Source of the DNA: Neocallimastix lanati (nom. inval.)
Taxonomy: Eukaryota > Neocallimastigomycota > Neocallimastigomycetes > Neocallimastigales > Neocallimastigaceae
Reading direction: 5' to 3'
Assembly (NCBI GenBank): GCA_016946835.1
Contig: JACVTC010000117.1
Coordinates: 342,501 to 405,000 of the forward strand
DNA: 62,500 nucleotides
Part shown: piece after piece, positions 23,660 through 36,342 of the stretch
Position numbering within the stretch: position 1 is the stretch's first letter
Layout: every line of letters begins with the position of its first letter
Position numbers and translations under genes: made by a program
The notes under the pieces: generated by a model
What the model saw: only the letters and a program-made list of their open reading frames with translations
Told to the model about the DNA's origin: nothing
Databases searched by the model: none

Positions 23660-24808
23660 GTAATAGTAATGATAATAATATCAATATTAATGGAAAATAA
23701 GTAAATTAAAAAGTATAATTAAAAAAAAAATTTAAAAAAATTAAAAAGAAAATGAAATAAATATTATCCATTTTAAATAATATTTTTGAAATTATTATAT
23801 TACCATTAAAAGTACAATGATTAATAATATATTTTAAATATTTTAATATTTTATATTAAATATAATACCTTTGATTAAAATTAATAAATATTTAAAAGTG
23901 AAGTAGTGAATAGTAATTAAATAAGTATATATTTTAAACAATAATAAAAAAAAATATTATATCAATTGTAAATAAGATATAATAATTGGTTTAATCATAT
24001 TTAGCATAAAGAAAATATTAAATTATGGTGATAATTTGATAATTTGTGAGTATTTCTATTTACTAATGGAGGAAAAACTTAATTTATTTGTGGTTAAAAT
24101 CAAATATTTTTATTGGTGAAGGGAAAATTATTATATATTGATAATGATTAATAACTATTTTTATTGGTGTAAATAATGCTATTATTTATTAAAATTAAAA
24201 ATAAATATTCCTATTGGTATAAGGAATATTACTTACTAACTTAATAAAATTATATCCCATTGATAATATTATAATTAATGTTTTTTTTTTTTTATATATT
24301 AAACTTATCATATAATAAAGTTAATAGTAAAAAGATATTTAAAAATTAAAATTTTAAAAATAAATATAAAAATTTATTAAATAAACAATTATATAAATAA
24401 TTTCAAAACCAATTAAATCAAAATTAAATAAATAAATAAAAAAATGATATTTATAATAAATCAAAAAATATATATATATAAAATTTAAAATATTTTAAAA
24501 AATAAATATAAAAATATAATAAATGAATAAATATACAATGTATATTAATTAAATTTTTAAAATATTTCAAAACTAATTAAATTAATAACAAATGAATAAA
24601 AAACCGAAAGAAAAAAAGAAAAAAAATAAAAATTAAGTAAAAAAAAATAATTGTTTGATTTTAATATTATAATTATTAAATTTAATTTGTCATTAAAATA
24701 ATTTTTATTACTTATTTTAATAAGTATTAAATATTATATGAAATATATATAAATTAAAAAAAAAAAGAGTATGATAAAATATAAAATATTTTTATAATAT
24801 GCGTTAAT

Positions 24809-24855
<47 letters not shown>

Positions 24856-25562
24856 AATATATTAAAAAAACAAAAAATAAAAAAAAATAAAATAAATAAA
24901 ATTAAAAATACAAATGAAATATATTACCAATAAAAATTTTGTAATTTATAAAAATATATTGATAATATATAATCGGAAAAAAAATAAAATACAAAGAAAT
25001 AAAAATGAATAAAATAAAATTAATTACTAAAAAATAATAAAAATAGAATAAGCAATTATATAAAAGAATTTACATTCCAAATAGTAAATTAAATCATATT
25101 ATAAATGGGAATGATAAATATCTTTGATACTCAAATTTTTACATATAATCTTAATATCTTTAAATAATAATAAGAAAAAAAAGTTTATTTATATTAAAAA
25201 AAAAAAAAAAAAAATTAATAAAACACAAATAAAAATTATTTTATATATATTAAATTTTAATATTATATAAACTTTATAATAATAATAATTAACATTTAAA
25301 TTAAATGGTAAAAGTTAATATATAAATTTAATCCCTTTTTTTTTTAAACATTTGTTTTCCTTATAGAGCAATTTCCATAATAACTTTAATATAAATAAAA
25401 AAAAAAATTAATATTAATCTAAATGGTTTATCTGAAATTAGCATTAACATAAAAATAATAAAGATGAATTAAGAAAATAATAAATAATGCATAATATAAT
25501 GAAAGAATATTAATATTAATATATATATATTAATAATTTATAAAATTTATATTAATTGTAAG

Positions 25563-25595
<33 letters not shown>

Positions 25596-25690
25596 AAATG
25601 TTACTTTGAATATCAAAAGAAAAGTACAATCTTAATTAAAATTTTTAAAATATATAAATTAATATAATACAGAAAAAATATATTAAACTT

Positions 25691-25725
<35 letters not shown>

Positions 25726-27242
25726 CGAGAGAAAAATTCACAAAAAATTTAAAAAATTTTTTTATATGAAAAAGAAGTTAAAAATAAAATAGTTTTCTAT
25801 ATAGTATAGCAATACATATATATACAGAAAACTTAATTAAAGATGTATATTTAATATAAAATATTTTATGATATTATATTATTAAATATTATTATATTTA
25901 GACCTCTTTTTTTTTTTTTTTTCCAGTTTTTGTACATGTGTTAAATAATAATAATATATAAATTTTTATATATAAAAACTCTTTAATAATAAATAATTAA
26001 TTCAAGTTGATTCATAATAAATAAATTCAAAAATATTTTTTAAATTATATTTAAATGAACGATTATGTATAATCTAAACGAAAAATATTTGAAAGCCTTA
26101 TTGTATAAAATCAATAAAAAAAGATAATCATTAATGAAAAAATATAAATAATTATTAATTTTCAAATAACTATATTGTGTTGTAATATAATATATATTAC
26201 TTAAAAGATTTATATCATTAAAATAATAAAGAAAAAAAAAAAGAATAAAAAAGAAAAAAAATTTATTATTTTTTATAAAAATTTAAAAAGGTTATCATTT
26301 TATATATATATATATATATGTATATTTTTTTTTTTCTTTTAAATTGTCATACATATAATATATTGTGAAATAACGTTATTATATTTAAACAGATGTATTT
26401 ATGAAAGTATATTTAATATAAAAAAAATATTTACTACCAAATAATAATAATATTTACTACCAAATCCATATTTATTATTAAATAAAATTTAATAATAAAT
26501 AATTATATAATATTATTGTTGATATTAAGGATAAGAAAAAATATTAAGAGTAATTTATAAAATAAAATATATATAATAATAGTAATTATAGATAATATTA
26601 ATAACTAGAGAATAAAGGATTAAAAATGAAGAATATTTTATTAAAAATTTAATATTATGCTCTTCACTTTAATATAATTTTTTTTTTTTTTTTTTTTTTT
26701 ACTTATAGATATTCATAAATATATAATATTAATATGGTGTCACTTTTTTTTTTTTTTTTTTTTTTTTAATTTTAATAATTAAGATTTTGTTTTAAAAATA
26801 TGTATATTATAATAATTATAGTAACCATTTTTAGTATTATCATTAATATTATGTTAAATTTAATTTAATAAAAGGAAATTTGAAAATTAATTTAAAATTA
26901 AAAATATCTGTTTATATTTAAATATATGATCATTACATGTAAAAAAAAATATAAAAATATACATTTATATGTATATACATATATAAATTTTTTTATATAT
27001 ATCAATTTAATAGTAAATACGAATTTAAAAGGGTAAAATAGAAATAATTAAACTTATATATATATATATATAAGTTTAAAATTAATATTAATTAAAAAAA
27101 ATAATATATAGCAGAAAAATTATAATATATATGATATTAATAATTATAATACTTCTATTATTTATCTAATTAAAAAATATATTCTTATATAATTTTTACT
27201 ACATATTGTAATTTAATTTAATAAAACTAAATTTATTTATTA
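23040..27242. other. AT-rich intergenic DNA
   Basis: No gene found in about 4.2 kb. Contains an (ATA)n tract at about 23577-23660, a 44-base A run at 24810-24853, another long A run at about 25691-25723, and TTTTTATTGGTGAA/TTTTTATTGGTGTAA-type repeated phrases near 24000-24260. Confidence 0.65.
23577..23660. repeat. (ATA)n microsatellite
   Basis: Nearly perfect trinucleotide tract, followed by a degenerate part with TAG and GATAATAAT variants. Confidence 0.85.
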
Positions 27243-28798
27243 TTATTTATAGTAATATATAACATTATTTTGTGATATATTAGGAACAGTAACATAAGGC
27301 TGAACAAATGAAACTGGTTTCTGAATTTGATCAGCTTTAGGAGTTGATAAATATTGAGGTGTGGTATCTACATAAGTAGTGGCTGTTATTGTTATTGGTA
27401 TATTATTTTGGTTTACATTATTTATATCATTATTATAATTGGTGAATGAAATACTATTATTAGTTGGTGATAATAAATTACTCTTTTGAGTGTTTCCATT
27501 ATTAATTACAGGATTATTATATATAATATACTGATTATTTTTTAAGGAATGGTTTGGGTATTCAGATGATATTGGTGATGAAAAATAAGAAATAGTGGAA
27601 TAATTTTGATAGTCATCTTGTTGATTATTTACATAATCATTATTATTATTATTGCTATAATTGTTATTATTTATATTGTTGATATCAGTAATACATATAA
27701 TTGACCATTTTGAATTATTATTATTATTATTATTATTATTACTGTTACTATCATATATACCATTTTTATCTTGAATTTGATTGAAACTTTTATTATTATT
27801 AATACTAGTCATATTATTATTGATATTAAAATTATTATTATAATTATAACTAGTATTAATGTTGTTAGCATGTTTTAAATTAATTTGTTTATATTTCATG
27901 CTATTGGAATATCTATTTAAAGTTTTTTCAATATTATCAATGAGAATTTCTTCATAATGACATATATGAGAGTATCTGCTATCATTACATAGTTCTTTCC
28001 ATGTTTTCGAAACAAGAAGACTACTAATATTATCTGGTGAAGTTCCAACTTTGTTAATAATAGTACTCCATAAAAGCTTAATTTGTTGAGTAGTTTTAGC
28101 ATATGAATGAAGAGATCTACATAAACGTTCATAACCTAGTACCATATAAAATTAAATATATAAATTTAAGAATAAATATATTTAGTTATATAAATATTTA
28201 ATGTTTTTAGATTACATGACTAAAATAAAGAAGTAAAAATTATTCACACTTGGTTGAATATCAAATTCTTCAAGTTGATCTAAAACTTTAGCGGAAATCA
28301 AATAACGATAAGCTTCTGTTACGTTATTAATAATGAATAAGATATTTTAATTATTTTTTTTTTTTTGAACTTTAAAAATTATATATTATAAATATTATAA
28401 ATACTTACGAGCTCTATAAGATTTAAGATAGAAGATTTAAGATCAAGGAAAAAAAAATTTTTTTGAGAATAAAGAAAATTTTAATTAATAAAAATAAGTA
28501 AAAAAAAAAAAAGAATAAGAGTTTAATAATTATATACATACTTTGAAATATTCCATTTCATTTTAACGAATTCTCCAAAGCTATAACCTTGCTTTTTATA
28601 TTCTTTTAAATTAAGGTGATATTGAACACTTTTAACTAAGTTTTTAAATTTTTTTTGTTTCTCTAAATAAGTAGAGTAAACTCTAAATAATAAAAAAACA
28701 ACAAAAATGTTATAATTTTAATATTAATAATATTCTTAATTATTTTAAATATAAGGTAAATAAAATATTTACTGTTCATATGCTTCTGAATTTCCCAT
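27243..28798 (-). CDS. five-exon gene, paralogue B of the helix-turn-helix-like/Asn-rich family
   Basis: Exons on the minus strand: 28798-28773, 28682-28542, 28413-28409, 28315-28250 and 28135-27243 (26+141+5+66+893 nt = 377 codons, 376 residues). Introns are GT-AG, 90-128 nt. Exons 1-4 have exactly the same lengths as in paralogue A at 5666-7293, including the 5-nt AGCTC microexon between TATAG and GTAAGT. Residues 10-158 are highly conserved with A, with KMKWNISKAQAYRYLISAKV at 49-68 and YERLCRSL at about 81-88. The tail is Asn-rich with blocks of N/S/D, and its end matches A around VPN..QNN.I.Y. An upstream in-frame ATG at 28145 lies in the intron and is not the start. Function unknown; the helical domain is compared with a plasmid/phage-type DNA-binding-associated module only by pattern. 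Confidence 0.87.
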
Positions 28799-30171
28799 TT
28801 ATTATTATTATTATTAGAATTTTTTTATCTTTTTTTTTTTTTTTTTTTTTATTTTATAAAAAACTTGAAGTTAAAATTTAAGCAATAAAAAAAATTAATG
28901 AATTTTATATGATATTAAAAATATTATTACTATTAAAAAAAAAAAAAAAAAAAAAAGAAACAAAAATCATTTCTTAAATAAATTTTCGAAATTTTAAAAT
29001 TATTAAATATATATATATATATTTTCCTAAATAGTGTCCCTTATTTCATATATAAATAAACTTTTCATTTTAATAATTTTTTATTTTTTTAAATTTTAAT
29101 ATAAAAAGTACAAAAGTAAAAATTTAAAAATTAAATAGAACAATAGATAAAACATTTAGATACATAGAACAATTATAAAACATTTGGATCCATAAAAAAA
29201 AAAATAATAAATAAAGTTACATTTTTTAAAATATTTAATATAATATTTATTTTTATAGATAGTCTTTTCAATTACTCAATATAATTATTTTTGTTATTTT
29301 ATTTCAGGAAGGTTTCGCCTTTAAGGGAATATTGATGTAGTCACAATCCTTCCATATAGGCAGAAATGTCCCTACTGGCTAGCCTTCCTAAGTATTCAGA
29401 ATTGGCACTTTGACATGCATATTATTGTTGAAAATTTTCTTGTACGCTTTTTCTCGGAGTTATTCACCAGTTTTTTATTGATTGAAATACCAAATTTCTT
29501 CACTTTATTATATATATTTACTTTCATTTTCTTTTCATTTTTATTTAATCAAATAAACAAATAATTATAATATATAACTTAAATATATAATATTTTAATT
29601 AAAAATAATTAAATTTATTATATTATAATTATTTTAAATTAAATTAAGATATTATTTATATAATATAAAAATTTATTATTTAAATATATTAATTTATGTA
29701 AATAAAAGTTTTATCTTTTACTTTATTTTATATAGTGCACTTTAAATATATTTAAAGCTCACTATTATTTTATTTTAATTTATTCAATCTGTGATTAATA
29801 TTTATATTTTTACTATTTATTTTTTTATTCAATCTGTTCTTTATATTTATACTCTGATATTTACTTTATTTTATTTTATATATTACAAGAAGATTCGTTT
29901 TATTTCTTAATAAAAAATAATAATAGTAATAAATATAGCAATAAAAAAAAAGGATATATAAATAATTAATTTATCACTTCATCCATTTATTTATTTAGGT
30001 GGATTTAAAGTCATTTCTTTTTTTATATATATAAATATATAATAAAAAATTTTTAATATATATATATATATTTTTTTTAAATATTATTATTATATTAATT
30101 TTAATTTATTTTTTAAATTATTTAAAATAAAAAAAAAAAAAAAAAAATTATTGAACCATAAATACTTTTTT
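28799..30171. other. AT-rich intergenic DNA with one less AT-rich patch
   Basis: No gene supported. 29305-29480 has much higher G+C than its flanks (phrases such as GGAAGGTTTCGCC and CCCTACTGGCTAGCCTTCC) and shows only short broken frames on both strands. It is probably an old insertion of unknown type. Confidence 0.5.
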
Positions 30172-30376
30172 ATGACTATTAATTTACAGTGTCCAGCTCC
30201 TCTGGGATGGCAAGGACGCCACCTATAGTTGGCTCTGCTTTCCCTCGAGGATCGCGTAGGGTGCTTCTATATGGAGTTTCTTTGCTTATGGGGAGTTGAG
30301 AGCGTCGACGCCGTACCGGTATGGCAGTTAATCATACACCCATATTACTATATGGGGAAGACCAAAGTCTTCAGTC

Positions 30377-30414
<38 letters not shown>

Positions 30415-30423
30415 ACTATTAAT
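30172..30423 (+). mobile_element. SINE-like GC-rich retro-insertion with poly(A) and perfect 12-bp target-site duplication
   Basis: ATGACTATTAAT flanks the insert at 30172-30183 and 30412-30423. The body (30184-30378) is about half G+C in a genome region that is mostly A/T, and it ends in an A run of about 33 bases. Just before the tail lie two back-to-back hairpins: CCCATAT/ATATGGG with loop TACT (30339-30356) and GAAGAC/GTCTTC with loop CAAA (30357-30372). No long open frame, and no tRNA, 5S or 7SL match that I can recognise; no clear pol III A or B box. It is most likely a reverse-transcribed small structured RNA or a short interspersed element using LINE machinery. Confidence 0.75.
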
Positions 30424-31429
30424 GAAACAATTTTATCAGTTAAATTTAAAATATATTAAATAATACAAAAAAGTAAAAGTCTAATGTAATAGAAATGTTT
30501 ATGTAATAAATAATTGTAATAATATAATAATATATATAATAAATATATATAATATATTTGAAAATAATAAATTTAGGATTTGAATTTAATTATATTAAAT
30601 ATTTATTTATAAAATATATTAATTTTTAATAGTCGGAAAATAAAAAATAATAAAAAAATTTTAAATATAAATTATTAAATCTTAAAAATTAACAATTATT
30701 ATTTTTAATTTAAATAATTAAAAAATTTTATTAATTATAATTATTTATTGTAATAATTATAATTGGTATACTTTTTATTATTATTTGGTTTTTGACCGTC
30801 TTTATAATTATAGTACTACTATTTTATAATATTAATTTCGTTATTTTATTAATTTTCTTTTTTCATATTTTAGAGTTTTTGTTTTCGTGTGTATAATAAA
30901 TTATTGAAATATTAAATTTTCATTAAGGAAATGAGAAAAATAAATAATATGAACAATTAATTTATTCATTAAAATTTAATATTATTACAAGACATAATTA
31001 ATATTAATAATTTAGTATTACTAATATGAACTTAAAATTAATATTAATAATAATTTAAGTTGTAATTTATGATTTATGATTTGTAATTTATGCATTAAAA
31101 ATGACAACAATTGTATAAATCAAAATTACTATCAATATAAAATAAAATAATAGTAAAAAATTAATTTAAGTAAAAGTATATAAAAAGTGGATAAAAAAAA
31201 ATAATAATAAATAATTATATAAGGTTTTATTAGCTTTAATATAAGGTAAATAATTTTTAATTAAATGGAAAATTTAATTTATATAATTTTTGTTGGAAAA
31301 TAATTTCTTTTATTTATTAAATATTAATTATTACATTTTTATTATTCTCGTATTTTCGTATAGAATATTATAAAAATAAGTTATTATTAATTAACTATTT
31401 TGATTTTTAATTATTCCTGTATTTACATT
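30424..31429. other. AT-rich intergenic DNA
   Basis: Nothing coding recognised. Degenerate A/T sequence. Confidence 0.6.
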
Positions 31430-32390
31430 TAATTCATTTCTTAGCCACACGCATTTCAATGCACATTCATTAAGACTATAATATTCACTTTCAGTGGTCG
31501 ATACTAATACGCAATATTGGAGTTTTAAATACCACGAAATTGGTATATTTCCATATATTAATTAAAAAGACCAGTTGTTGATCTTTTCGTATCTTCATCA
31601 TCGCCTGAGTCTGTATCTACATAAATATTTAAATTTATATTGTTAGTGATTTTAATTCATAATTTTTTGTACCTTTTAGGTATCTGAAAATTTTCAGAAC
31701 ATTTAACCAGTTTTTATAGGTAGGATTTTTATTTTTTCGTGAGGCTTTACTGATAGCAAACAAAATGCTTAGCTTTGCTTCTATTGCTAAATGTAGTAAA
31801 CCCATCTACAATTTGTATGTATCTTGTTGGGTTAAATTTTCTTTTTCTTAATTCTTCATTTTGAATGTAAGTCAAACTTGATAATTCATTATATTTTTCT
31901 ATTTCAAAATTTTCAAAATTTTATTTAAATATTGTAATTAATGAATAATATATCAATATTTTATTAAAATGAATTTTATTCCAATTATAAAATCCATTGG
32001 TCCAATATCATTTATATCTAATACTTTCTTAATTTCTGCTTTAACAAAATTAATTTTATTTTTCTTTATTGATATAATTATATCATCAATATATAAGGCT
32101 AATATACATAAAAATTTACCTTTATAATAAGCATAAGCATATGGTTCGCTTTTTGATCTGATAAAATTTTATTTTAATAATGTGTTATTTTTTTTTATTA
32201 TTCCTCATTTTTCCTGCTTGTTTTAAACCATATATAGTTTTGTTTAATTTCCAAAGACCTGCAGGATTTTCAAAACCATCAAGAACTATAAACTTCCATG
32301 TATAAATCTTCATAATCTTCGGCATTAAGGTATTCTTCTTTAATATCTGATTGATATATCTCAAAGTTCATTTTGATCTTTTGTTAATTT
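31430..32390 (-). pseudogene. decayed copia-type reverse transcriptase and RNase H
   Basis: Read on the minus strand. At about 32370-32230 there is QSDIKEEYLNAEDYEDLYMEV followed by a WKLNKTIYGLKQ piece, matching the copia RT block Q-x-D-V...LYGLKQ. At about 32110-31965 comes LALYIDDIIIS, the catalytic Y-x-D-D box, then a D-I-G-P-M-D-F-I-I-G-I block. At about 31550-31440 there is SWYLKLQYCVLVSTTESEYYSL and a WLR end, matching copia RNase H (S-S-T-E-A-E-Y). Stops and frame changes lie between the blocks. It may belong to the same family as the gag-integrase remnant at 21.3-23.0 kb. Confidence 0.75.
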
Positions 32391-33845
32391 AACTTTACTT
32401 TTATTTTTATTATTATGTAATATTACTTCACTTTAATTATATTTAATTAATATAATAATTTTTTTTTATTTTAACCCTTACTAATTAATAAATTTCTTTA
32501 ATATTACTCTGGAATAATTAAGAGCACTTGAGATTCTTAATCTGCTGAAAAATAATAATTTTTATTATTAAAAATTAATTAATTATTACAATTGTATTAT
32601 TCTCATATTTATATATAATCTATTTTTTTTTTTTAAATTAGGAAGAGAATACACTTCCAGTGCTTTATTAAATTGATAAATATATTTTTATGTATTACAT
32701 TTTTTAAAAATACATTATATAATTTAAAGATAAAAAATAAAATGTATATAAAAGGTCAAATATATTAAAAAATAATAAAAATAAAAAAATAGACAAATTT
32801 TAATTAATCATTGGAAATTAGAATAAAAATATGTTCAAAATTTAAAAAAATTTCAGTATGATGTATCTATGTGAAGTAACATGATCACCAGTTAAATCTG
32901 AAATAATAAAACAAAAAAGAAACATCTTTAAAAAGGATAATGTGGTATCTACTAAACTCCCCTTGGACCACAAAAAAAGATCATCAAAAATTGAATTTAT
33001 TTACTATATTTTCTGTTTTTGGAACTGTTAGTAAATGTATATTGATGAGAATTAACAGGACTACTAACCCTTCCTTTTACATATCAGTATGACGTCGGCT
33101 CTCTTGGTAATGGAAGTGTTTTTACTAAACCTCTCAAAAAGTAATTCAGGAGAACTACTAATAATTGGTATTGAATTTAGCAAGATATTCCCCAAGTCTC
33201 ACAATATATGGAACAGTAGACTCCTGTGAACTTTTTTGGAGTTGTTCACTTAAATGTTTCCGTTTCCCAGTATCAAATTGTAGCTCATCTAAAGCTGAAA
33301 TTCCACCAAGAAATCTAATTTATTTAAGTTGCATTTTATTCACTTATTTATTTTCTAATACTATAAAAATAAGTTTTTACTAATTAACTATATTATATTT
33401 AAAAATGTAGAATATTAAACTTAATTTCTAACAATTATATATATTCATTATATATATATATATATACTTTTTTTTTTTTTTTTTTTAATAATTATTGGAT
33501 TACGAATAATACTAATATAAATATTTTTTATTATATATATATATATTTTTTTTATAATCTTTATAATTTATTATTTATTAAATATTAAATATTATTTATA
33601 TATTTTTTATTTTATTATTATATATTAAATATTATTTATTATTTATTATATATATTTTTTTATTTTATTATTATATATTAAATATTATTTATTATTTATT
33701 ATATATATTTTTTTATTTTATTATTATATATAAAATATTATTGTTTTCATTATTTTATTATTATATATTATATTATTTTATATATAATTTTATTATATTA
33801 TTATTATATTAAATATTATTTATTATTTTTTTTTTTATTTATTTT
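32391..33845. other. AT-rich DNA with a short unidentified coding remnant
   Basis: At 33340-33060 the minus strand shows pieces such as ISALDELQFDTGKRKHLSEQ and VPYIVRLGEYLAKF, then stops. This is ordinary-looking protein composition in a less AT-rich patch, so it is likely a decayed gene or element, but I cannot name it. 33530-33840 is a degenerate direct repeat of about 70 bp built on TATATTAAATATTATTTATT...TTTTATTTTATTAT. Confidence 0.45.
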
Positions 33846-36207
33846 TTAATCTTCCAATTGAGTGGTTTCAAGGAATCTTTTTGTTTTAAAGAAATAATAG
33901 TAAACAAATAAAAAAGTAATATAAATTATTAGTGAACAGAAACATTTAGAAATAAATTTTATAATTCATTAAAAGTTGTATTATGTATTGATATTTTATT
34001 TTATTTAATTATTTATTTATTAGTTTGTTTACTTTTTTTTTTTTTTTTTTTTTTATTAAATATATATATATATATATTATTTTACCTTTTATATTTCTCA
34101 TTTTTATTAACAATATCTGATGGTACAAGGAATAAGAAAGAAACTAATGTATCCATTTCTTTAATTTTATCTTTAAATAATTTATTAAATACTAAAAAGG
34201 TGAAAAAAAGGACAATAAGTATTCCAATAGTAATAATTATTATTTCATTTTTTGATTGTTCTTCTATATAACTAACGGAATAATCAGTTAATTTTGAATC
34301 TATATATTGAATATCTCCAAAAATATTATCCATTAATTTATCTTGTAATTTAAAGAATTTATCATTGCATATTTGATTATATATAATTCCTATATTTTCT
34401 TTATTTGTAAATGGCAATCTAATGTATTTTCCTTGTTCAACATTATTTTTAAAGTTTTCAACTCTATACAAATATTCTATTATTAATTCGTTTAAAGGCA
34501 ATGTAGCAATTTCTTCAGTAAAATCTATAGTTTTATAAGACATAATTTATATAATTTTTTATAAAAATTTTCTTATTATTAAAATTCTACTATAAATATT
34601 TAAAATATTATTTTATAAATACAATAAAATTATATATAACCTACCATAACTTGAGTCATATTCTAATGATTCACATGAAGGAGCTCCAGTGTTCTGTGCG
34701 AATCTAAAACAACCATTTTCTTTTAAAACTTCATCAAATATTGGATAGCTATCAAATGTCGGACCACCATAAGATCCTGATCTTAACTCCTCCTGAATAG
34801 TCTAATGATTTTAAATAGTTATATATGATTAAATAAAATTATTAAAATTTAGCATTTAAATGAAATATATTAATAATTTAAAACAAAATATTAAAATAAA
34901 ATTTAAATTATTAAATATAACTAGAAGAAAAAAAAAAAAAAAAGGAAAAACTAAAATTAATATAAAATAATTTTTTACTAATAATCTAATAAGATTAATA
35001 TATACTAACTTTTAATTTTAAAATATTTTCATCTAAAACTCTTTCAGGTTCATTTTCCAAAAATATGGATCTATCTTGGTTAATTACTTCATACGTATAT
35101 AATTGAATGGATTTCAAGAGTGTTAATCTATCTACCTATTAATTATTATTATTAAATAATAATAGTAAAATATAAATTAAAAATATATGAAATAATAATA
35201 ATAATAATAAAAATAAATAAAAATAAATAAAAATAAATAAAATATATAAAAATTTTTTGTAAAGTTTGTTATTATTTATTAATAAATAAATAAAATATAT
35301 CTTATTTTAATATTACAGATTTTTGTAAGATAGTTATAATGTCTTTTTCATTAGATGATGTTTTCTTTTTTATTAAAAAAATTTTTATTTAATAAGTTCA
35401 GTTAAAAATATATTCTAAATAGTGATGTTGATGATTTATAATAAAACTTACTAATATAGGAATATTTGATAGAGAAACATAAACTAAAATAATTATAAAT
35501 GATATTATTAATTTTACATTAGTGTATGATCTTATTTTTGCAGCTTTGGAATGATTTTCTGTAGTTTCTTTATCGAGATCAAAGTTTTCACATAATGTTT
35601 CTATCTTCTCTTCATAATCCCTAATTACTATTTCAAAATGTTCTAATAAATTTTTATTATTTATTTATTATTTTTTTTTATAATAATAATACTTTTAAAT
35701 TAATATTGAAATTTTTAATATTAAAATATAATAATATTAGTACCTTTTGTAAAATATTTAAATATCTTAAATGAATTTATCACTATTTTATTTGTTGCTT
35801 TTTTCAAAGGAATGAAATCTATTTCACAATAATTAAATAAAAAAAATAAAATTAATTTGATAATTTTTTTTTAAAAATTAAAAAAATAACTTTTTTTTTT
35901 AGTATAATTACTAATATATGCAATCCCCAGGACATCAATAATTAGTAAAAACATGAAACTAAATACAATATATTTTATATTGTTGAACAATGAAAATATT
36001 TTATTACTTAAAATTTCTTTACATTGATTAAAAACATTATCAAAATTTGATTTAGAATTTACTATATATTAGTTTAAAAAAAAAATTGAATATATTTATT
36101 AATATATACTATTTATGAAAATATTATTAATATAATACGATAAATTATCAGAATATTACATATGAAATATCTTTTGGGGTATATTCACAAAAATAGATAT
36201 ATAATGA

Positions 36208-36239
<32 letters not shown>

Positions 36240-36301
36240 GAATAATAATAGAATAATAATAATAAATTAATATTTTAATAAAAAAATAATTATTTAATGA
36301 A

Positions 36302-36342
<41 letters not shown>

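Noticed and set aside
28136-28145. ATG at 28145 as the start of the gene at 27243-28798
   Set aside because: It lies inside an intron. The upstream exons join in frame at 28135, and the paralogue has the same structure.
29305-29480. A gene in the GC-richer patch
   Set aside because: All frames are broken by stops within about 35 codons and no motif is recognised.
30184-30378. tRNA, 5S rRNA or 7SL RNA gene
   Set aside because: No cloverleaf, no recognisable box B, and no match to the conserved cores I know; the TSD and poly(A) show it is a retro-insert.
33165-33383. 72-codon plus-strand frame
   Set aside because: The minus strand of the same stretch has more protein-like composition; both look like a decayed remnant.
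34525-34543. ATG at 34543 as the start of a separate 153-residue membrane protein
   Set aside because: The segment begins after an acceptor at 34525; the frame joins the previous exon exactly as part of the 33-exon gene.
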